A stretch of DNA of 6,667 nucleotides from Spirochaetales bacterium. GTDB taxonomy: Bacteria > Spirochaetota > Spirochaetia > DSM-16054 > Sediminispirochaetaceae. Both the position numbers and the translations under genes were made by a program. The DNA lies in contig JAASTM010000128.1 in NCBI GenBank assembly GCA_021767325.1, positions 1 to 6,667 on the forward strand. The letters run 5' to 3'. Below are positions 1 through 4,700 of the stretch, one piece after another. Position 1 is the stretch's first letter. Each line of letters starts with the position of its first letter. The notes below the pieces were generated by a model that made no database searches, had not been told where the DNA came from, and saw nothing but the letters and a program-made list of their open reading frames with translations.

Positions 1-560
1 CGCGGTTTGAAGCGGTGCATAAACCACAGGAAGCTCTTGAACCCGCGGTGGCACAGATCCTCGCGGTCGTGGATTCCCTGCGGCGGAGCGTGGGTTAACA
101 GAATATCCAGCCAGCGTCCGTGAAAGATTCTATGAAACAACATCTGCGGGATGAGTTTCAGAATATTCATGAACATCTGGTACTCGCTGAACTGGTTCAT
201 ACCGTTGTTGTAGCGCATACTCCCGCCCAGCCCGGCGATAATCAGACCTGCGATCCGCTTCACTTTTCCGCCAACGTAGATTGAACCGTAGGTTTTTGCG
301 AGGAAGTCGTCCTTCATCATGAACTTCAGACTCTCCTCCCGGTACTCCTTGCGGTAATGACCGATGCGCTTGAGGTTGTGGTTTCCGAATACAAACAGCA
401 GCGGTTTGTTCAGCGTACTGACGATAAAGCCGTAATACGGCAGGTCGAGATCTCCGGCGCTCAGGACCAGATCCACATCCTTGAAACGCTCTTTCAGTTG
501 ATTCGAATAGATCAGTGGATCTACATGATCGGAAATACAGAGAATCTTTCGTTTCGCCAC
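1..560 (-). CDS. Calcineurin-like metallophosphoesterase, 3' part missing (left window edge)
   Basis: Predicted cytosolic metal-dependent phosphoesterase; substrate unknown. 186 residues are visible from a GTG start at 558-560, and the reading frame runs off the window. Visible motifs: SD at residues 10-11 (motif I, here SDHVDP rather than the usual DxH), AGDL at 35-38, GNHN at 59-62, the family-typical GLGGSMRYN at 110-118, THAP at 156-159 and EDLCHRGF at 167-174. The last two blocks and GLGGSMRY match, from memory, a phosphoesterase family common in Firmicutes and spirochaetes; its final HGHxH metal motif would lie beyond the edge. The fourth position of GNH(D/E) is Asn62, which is unusual. 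GTG is chosen because it is the only usual start codon before motif I; a GGGAG at 572-576 sits 11 nt upstream. The upstream TPR gene ends 3 nt away in the same frame, so the two are almost certainly co-transcribed and translationally coupled. Confidence 0.88.
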   Translation of the reverse strand, partial: MAKRKILCISDHVDPLIYSNQLKERFKDVDLVLSAGDLDLPYYGFIVSTLNKPLLFVFGNHNLKRIGHYRKEYREESLKFMMKDDFLAKTYGSIYVGGKVKRIAGLIIAGLGGSMRYNNGMNQFSEYQMFMNILKLIPQMLFHRIFHGRWLDILLTHAPPQGIHDREDLCHRGFKSFLWFMHRFKP

Positions 561-563
561 AAC

Positions 564-1934
564 CTACAGTGCTCCCAAATCTACACCCTTCAGGTGCTTT
601 TGCAGTTCATCCTTGCTTACCAGGTCGATCGGCCGGCTTTCGGCATACTCGATTGCCTTGCGGGAGAAAGTGGAGGAGTTGATGACTACTCCGCGGCTTA
701 CATTGAGCTTTTTCATCTTTTCATGTAACGAGCGTATGGTAGACTCGCCGAGCGACTCGGGAACCCGCAGAAACCACATCAGCTTGGGCAGTTTTTTTGC
801 ATTTCGCCAGCGGGTGTCGCTGTCCACGGCAATAATCTGGCAGCCGTTCTGAATCTCGCTGGTGTCCCGGATAGTCAGGCCCAACGGACCGGTGGTCACG
901 GCCTTGCAGATTTCGACAAACTCCGTAGGTCCGGCAGTCAGGTAGTCCTTCATGTGATCGTCGGTGCGCAGGTCCTGGTACTGACTCAGTTTTTCGGCCA
1001 CATCCTTGAAGCCGGGCTTGCGCTTATAGATTTTCTCCCACTGATCAATCGCATTGTCAAACCGGCGGTCCTTCTCGTAGCAGAGCGAGAGAAAATAGCG
1101 GGCGTACAAAGTCTCTTTCGAGCCGGGATCCTCGGAGAGCTTGATGGCCCGCTCGAGCTCGGTAGCCGCTTTATCGAAATTGTTCATATTCATATAGCAG
1201 CTGCCGCGTTCGATCAGGGAGCGGATCTTCAGTGATTGTTCACGCTGGGCTTTTTCGAAAGAGAGCAGGGCCGCCACATAGTCGTGATTCTCTTTCTGCA
1301 GCTTTCCAAGATAGAAGTGGGCCTGATAGTTCGAGGGGTCGTTTTTTATGGCCGCTTCGAACTCCCCCCGAGCCTCCAGCGGCTTTTTACTGCGGTAGAG
1401 AATGTAGCCGAGCCGCTGATGCGCCTCTGCCAGCCGGTCGTTCAGGCTGATGGCCTTGCGGTAAAAGTTCATCGCCTTGCCCGATTTATCCCGCTGTTCG
1501 AAGAGCATGCCGGCCTTCAGGTAGTATTCGGCGAAGTTCGGCTGCAGTTTGATCAGCAGCAGATACTCTTTCAGCGCCTCCTCGGGCTGATTGAAGCGCT
1601 CGTACAGAGAAGCGATCTTTTTACGGAACTCGTCCTCTTTGGTGTACCCGTCGAAAATACCGATCTGATTAACCGCCTTCAGCTCCATGAGTGCCAGTTC
1701 CGGCTTGTTCTGCTCGAGATATGCCTGCCCGAGCAGGTAATGGGCATCGACATTTCGCGGATTTTTTGCCAGAATTTGTTTCGCACCCCGCGTAACCGCG
1801 GCCGCTTTTCCGTTGTTCAGCTGCTTGAAGAGGGTTTCCACCTGTCTGGGCGCAATGATAGACTTCACCAGGAAAAAGGTTATAATACCAAGGGTAATGC
1901 CGAGGAATATAATAAGTGCGATAATTAATGGCAT
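564..1934 (-). CDS. Membrane-anchored TPR protein with degenerate Mrr-like (PD-(D/E)XK fold) C-terminal domain
   Basis: 456 residues. Residues 2-23 form one hydrophobic membrane segment; the flank after it is basic (K24, R30, K37, K43, R49, K52), so by the positive-inside rule the body is cytoplasmic. About seven TPR-type repeats occupy 62-310 (for example 136-169, 170-203, 204-237, 34-residue spacing). Residues about 333-448 resemble the Mrr_cat fold: PTEF at 336-339 matches the entry helix motif, and RGVVINSSTFSRKAIEYA (414-431) plus a final helix match the end of the fold. At the expected catalytic positions I read NGCQ (363-366) instead of a G(V/I)D motif and FLR (388-390) instead of (Q/E)xK, so nuclease activity is probably lost. 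The role is unknown; a scaffold or a binding domain is more likely than a restriction enzyme. The start has a good AAGGAG 6 nt upstream. First gene of a unit with the phosphoesterase. The membrane-plus-cytosolic-TPR layout recalls LapB, but there is no CxxC zinc domain. Confidence 0.9.
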   Translation of the reverse strand: MPLIIALIIFLGITLGIITFFLVKSIIAPRQVETLFKQLNNGKAAAVTRGAKQILAKNPRNVDAHYLLGQAYLEQNKPELALMELKAVNQIGIFDGYTKEDEFRKKIASLYERFNQPEEALKEYLLLIKLQPNFAEYYLKAGMLFEQRDKSGKAMNFYRKAISLNDRLAEAHQRLGYILYRSKKPLEARGEFEAAIKNDPSNYQAHFYLGKLQKENHDYVAALLSFEKAQREQSLKIRSLIERGSCYMNMNNFDKAATELERAIKLSEDPGSKETLYARYFLSLCYEKDRRFDNAIDQWEKIYKRKPGFKDVAEKLSQYQDLRTDDHMKDYLTAGPTEFVEICKAVTTGPLGLTIRDTSEIQNGCQIIAVDSDTRWRNAKKLPKLMWFLRVPESLGESTIRSLHEKMKKLNVSRGVVINSSTFSRKAIEYAESRPIDLVSKDELQKHLKGVDLGAL

Positions 1935-1940
1935 ATACTT

Positions 1941-1946
1941 CTCCTT
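1941..1946 (-). promoter_or_regulatory. Ribosome binding site of the TPR/Mrr-like gene
   Basis: AAGGAG on the minus strand, 6 nt before the ATG at 1932-1934. This strong site fixes the start and places the hydrophobic segment at the very N-terminus. Confidence 0.8.
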
Positions 1947-1951
1947 AGAGA

Positions 1952-1980
1952 AGATTAATGAGAAAATACAGCTATGTCAA
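1952..1980 (-). promoter_or_regulatory. Candidate sigma70-type promoter for the TPR/Mrr-like and phosphoesterase unit
   Basis: A perfect TTGACA (-35) lies at 1975-1980 on the minus strand, then a 17-bp spacer and TAATCT (-10) at 1952-1957. The -10 matches the three most conserved positions of TATAAT (first T, A, last T) but not the middle ones. Transcription would start near 1945, at or inside the ribosome binding site, giving a very short leader. The -35 box lies 26 bp from the divergent start codon at 2006. Confidence 0.5.
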
Positions 1981-1991
1981 ACCTTACATGT

Positions 1992-1997
1992 AGGAAG
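1992..1997 (+). promoter_or_regulatory. Ribosome binding site of the secreted TPR gene
   Basis: AGGAAG, 8 nt before the ATG at 2006. It supports this start, which gives an intact signal peptide. No convincing plus-strand -35/-10 pair was seen in the 71-bp intergenic region. Confidence 0.6.
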
Positions 1998-2005
1998 TAT
2001 CTGAT

Positions 2006-2761
2006 ATGAAGCCCTCTAGAGTGCTTTTTATTAATTTATTTATAATGATTCATGTCCTGTTGTGGGCCGGCCCGGCGGCTGCCGCCGAGGCAACGGCAGT
2101 AGGATCCGAAAGCGCCCAAACCAGCGCCAAACAGCAGGGCATCGAGTTTTTCATGAACAACCAGCCCGAACAGGCCGCGCCCCTGCTGCAGACCGCCCTG
2201 CGGCAGGAGCCGCAGAACGGCAAACTCTACATGTACCTGGCGGTGTGCTACGAGCAGATGGGCGATTTCGAGGCCGCCCAGCAGATCTATCAGGACGGGC
2301 TGCCATATGCCGGCAGTAACAAAGCCCTGTTTTACTACAACATGGGGGTCAACTTTCAGCGGCTCGAGGAGTACGACCGGGCCGAGGAGATGTACCAGCA
2401 GGCCCTGCAGCTGAACAAGGATATGGCCAACGCCTATCTCAACCGGGCCAACCTGTACGTGCGCAAGGGGCAGTTCAACGATGCGGTGGCCGACTACCGG
2501 GTTTTTCTTTCTCTGCGGCCGAACAGTAATCAGCGTGAAAACATCGAACAGATGATTGCCCTGCTGAACAAGAAGGTAGTCGAGGCCGAGCGCCAGCGTT
2601 TGGAGGAAGAGCGCAAGCGCAAAGAGGAGGAGCGGCGGCAGCAGGAGCTGCTGGAGCAGGTGCTGGGTTCGCTGGAGGAGTCCGGCGAAGAGACCAAGAA
2701 CCTGTCGGCCGGAACCGGCGAGGTAAAAGAGTATGAACAGGAATTCGACATTGTCGACTGA
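2006..2761 (+). CDS. Secreted (periplasmic) TPR protein with charged helical tail
   Basis: 251 residues, function not recognised. Residues 1-27 look like a Sec signal peptide: K2 and R5, a hydrophobic core at 6-20, then AGPAAAA with probable signal peptidase I cleavage after A26 or A27. There is no lipobox cysteine. Four TPR-type repeats follow at about 39-72, 73-106, 107-140 and 141-174; the third and fourth have clear YNMG...YDRAEEMYQQAL and AYLNRANLY...AVADY signatures. Residues about 188-220 form a long helix very rich in Glu, Arg and Lys, probably a coiled coil or single alpha helix, and the C-terminus is acidic (EFDIVD). The next gene starts 19 bp downstream with its own ribosome binding site, so the pair is probably one operon encoding two periplasm-facing TPR proteins that may bind each other through their charged helices (inference). 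Confidence 0.9.
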   Translation: MKPSRVLFINLFIMIHVLLWAGPAAAAEATAVGSESAQTSAKQQGIEFFMNNQPEQAAPLLQTALRQEPQNGKLYMYLAVCYEQMGDFEAAQQIYQDGLPYAGSNKALFYYNMGVNFQRLEEYDRAEEMYQQALQLNKDMANAYLNRANLYVRKGQFNDAVADYRVFLSLRPNSNQRENIEQMIALLNKKVVEAERQRLEEERKRKEEERRQQELLEQVLGSLEESGEETKNLSAGTGEVKEYEQEFDIVD

Positions 2762-2766
2762 CACAA

Positions 2767-2774
2767 GGGAGGGG
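2767..2774 (+). promoter_or_regulatory. Strong ribosome binding site of the large TPR gene
   Basis: GGGAGGGG, containing a GGAGG core at 2768-2772, 8 nt before the ATG at 2781. It is the strongest site in the window and suggests the large TPR protein is translated independently of its upstream neighbour. Confidence 0.75.
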
Positions 2775-2780
2775 TTATAG

Positions 2781-4700
2781 ATGGATCGAAAATGGATATA
2801 TGCGGTGGGAGGACTCCTACTGATTGCCCTCATCGGCGGCGGAATTTTCTTCTTCGGCGGCGGGGGTGCGGAAGAAGAGGGTTTGAGCGAGGCTGAACGG
2901 GTCCGGCAGAACACCCTTAAACTGGCGGAGGACTACTTCGAGAGCGGCGAGTACCAGCGCGCCCTGGATCTGGTCGATTCGCTGCTGATCAAAAACGCTG
3001 ACGATGAAGCGGCCCGGGCCCTGCGCGACAAGATAATCGAAACCCGCCAGCGGGAAGAGGCCGAGGCGGCCATGAGCGAAGAGCAGAAGCAGGAGGAGCT
3101 GGTCGATACCCTCTCCGAACTGGGCTCCTCGCTGAAGGACGGCCAGGGGCAGACCGCTGAGCAGAGCGAAGAGTCGAAGCGCCTGCAGGAGGAGCTGGAC
3201 CGTAAACGCCAGGAGGAGATCGCCCGCCTGGAGCAGCAGAAGCGGGAGGCCGAGGAACGCCGTAAACAGCAGGAGGCCGAGCGGGCCGCCATGGAGCAGG
3301 CCGAACGCGAAAAGCGGGACCGCATCCAGAAGCTCATAGAACAGGGTATCGAGGAGATGGAGAACGAACAGTACATTCAGGCCCGCGGCCACTTTGACGA
3401 AGCCCTGTCGCTCGACCCGAATACCGCCGAAGCGGTGGCCCAGAAAGGCGAGTCTTTCTTCCGCGAGGACGAGACCAGCCAGAACAACATCAGCAAGGCG
3501 ATTCAGTACGCCAACGAAGCTATCAGCCTCGATCCGAACCTCTGGGTTCCGCACAACACCCTCGGCAAAGTCTACTCTTCACAGAAACAGTGGGAAAATG
3601 CCATCGATTCATATAAAAAGGCCGCCCGGCTCAATCCGGAAAACGCCGACATCCTGTTCGAACTGGGCAAGGCGCAGTACCGCATGGGCCGGTTCGACGA
3701 TGCCCGCCAGTCCTTCGAAGCTGCCATTCACAACAACAACCAGTTCGTAAAGGCTTACCTGAACCTCGGTTTCACCTACCGGCAGCTCGGCAGCCGCCAG
3801 GCGGCCCTGAATGCATTCAGCAGTGCCGCCCGCATCGACCCGGCCAACGACCTGGCCCACTTTCAGATTTCGGAGCTGCAGACCTCGCTGGGCAACTACG
3901 ACAAGGCTCTTTCGGCCCTGCAGGAGGCTGTGCAGCTGGCCCCTGACAAGGCGCCCTATTGGCGTAAGTTAGGCAACCTGCAATACATTCAAAAGAACTA
4001 CGAAAAATCCTCCCAGGCCTATCGGGAGGCCCTCGAACTGGAACCGGACGATGCGGTTACCAATTACAACCTGGCCAAGGTGCTCATCGACCAGGGTAAC
4101 TCATCCGAGGCGCTGAATTATGCGGTGAAGGCGGTGCAGCTGGACTCCGATTCGGCGGACAATCTGTACATTTTAGGCAAAGCCAGTGAAGAGACCGGAA
4201 ATATCGAATCTGCCATTCAGGCCTACGAACGATCGCTGAAGGTAGACTCGCGCTACCTCTCATCCCTGGTGAACCTCGGTAAAATTTACGATGAACAGGG
4301 AAAGTACGATCAGGCTCTGAAATACCTGCTGCGGGCATACGAGGTAGAGCCCGATTCAATGGCGGTCAACAACAACCTCGGAAACGCCTATCTGCACGCC
4401 GAGCTGTACAACGACAGCATCGAGCATTACAGCAAGGCGATTCAGAAAAAGCCCGGAGCTACCCTGATGCGCTACCATCTGGCTATAGCTTACATAGAAA
4501 CTCAGCAGCGCGAGAAGGCGATGAATACGCTGGCCGAACTTATCAAAATCGACCCTAACTACTGGGATGCGTATTTCAAGCTCGGAGAACTGATGTTTGC
4601 CGACGGGCAGCCGGATCAGGCCCGTCAAATACTAGAACGTTTGCTTGAAAAGAACCCCGACTACGAACAGCGCAGCGAGGTCGAACAGCTGCTCTCTTAG
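2781..4700 (+). CDS. Membrane-anchored TPR protein with long charged stalk and about 13 C-terminal TPRs
   Basis: 639 residues, probably a scaffold at the periplasmic face of the inner membrane. MDRK precedes a membrane segment at about 6-25, which ends in GGGGAEEE; basic before and acidic after predicts N-in/C-out, so nearly all of the protein is periplasmic. One TPR-like hairpin lies at about 43-83. Residues about 85-185 are highly charged, with dense Glu/Arg/Lys/Gln helix at 131-180 (coiled coil or single-helix stalk). Then come about 13 TPRs: 181-214, a 40-residue repeat at 215-254 with a six-residue insertion around EDETSQ, and eleven uninterrupted repeats in exact 34-residue register from 255 to 628. 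Typical repeat residues are visible (for example LGKVY...WENAIDSYKKAARLNPEN). No enzyme domain is seen. It follows the secreted TPR gene by 19 bp and its stop overlaps that of convergent mutL. Specific function and gene name not recognised. Confidence 0.92.
   Translation: MDRKWIYAVGGLLLIALIGGGIFFFGGGGAEEEGLSEAERVRQNTLKLAEDYFESGEYQRALDLVDSLLIKNADDEAARALRDKIIETRQREEAEAAMSEEQKQEELVDTLSELGSSLKDGQGQTAEQSEESKRLQEELDRKRQEEIARLEQQKREAEERRKQQEAERAAMEQAEREKRDRIQKLIEQGIEEMENEQYIQARGHFDEALSLDPNTAEAVAQKGESFFREDETSQNNISKAIQYANEAISLDPNLWVPHNTLGKVYSSQKQWENAIDSYKKAARLNPENADILFELGKAQYRMGRFDDARQSFEAAIHNNNQFVKAYLNLGFTYRQLGSRQAALNAFSSAARIDPANDLAHFQISELQTSLGNYDKALSALQEAVQLAPDKAPYWRKLGNLQYIQKNYEKSSQAYREALELEPDDAVTNYNLAKVLIDQGNSSEALNYAVKAVQLDSDSADNLYILGKASEETGNIESAIQAYERSLKVDSRYLSSLVNLGKIYDEQGKYDQALKYLLRAYEVEPDSMAVNNNLGNAYLHAELYNDSIEHYSKAIQKKPGATLMRYHLAIAYIETQQREKAMNTLAELIKIDPNYWDAYFKLGELMFADGQPDQARQILERLLEKNPDYEQRSEVEQLLS

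Noticed and set aside
1236..1928. 230-codon open frame on the plus strand
   Set aside because: Antisense to the membrane TPR/Mrr-like gene, with no domain; it is a shadow of that gene's codon use.
1..1934. TPR/Mrr-like plus phosphoesterase as an active restriction or anti-phage system
   Set aside because: The nuclease fold appears to lack catalytic residues, there is no methyltransferase, ATPase or specificity subunit, and composition matches the surrounding core genes.
564..1934. Assignment of the membrane TPR protein as LapB
   Set aside because: The membrane-then-TPR layout is similar, but the C-terminal rubredoxin-like CxxC pairs of LapB are absent and an Mrr-like domain is there instead.
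2073..2087. CGGCGG-CTG-CCGCCG hairpin in the secreted TPR gene
   Set aside because: It arises from the alanine-rich end of the signal peptide in a GC-rich genome.
2848..2878. Inverted repeat TCTTCTTC / GAAGAAGA with a 15-nt loop
   Set aside because: It follows directly from Phe-Phe and Glu-Glu codons around the glycine linker of the membrane anchor, so a regulatory role is not needed.
2036..2914. 292-codon open frame on the minus strand
   Set aside because: It is antisense to the secreted TPR gene and crosses into the next gene. Its Leu/Val/Gln-rich composition mirrors the sense codons, there is no recognisable domain, and the opposite strand has clear TPRs and a signal peptide.
3543..4664. 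Regular 102-bp periodicity as a possible repeat array or CRISPR
   Set aside because: The period is that of 34-residue TPRs in a coding frame; the DNA copies are diverged and there are no identical repeats or spacers.
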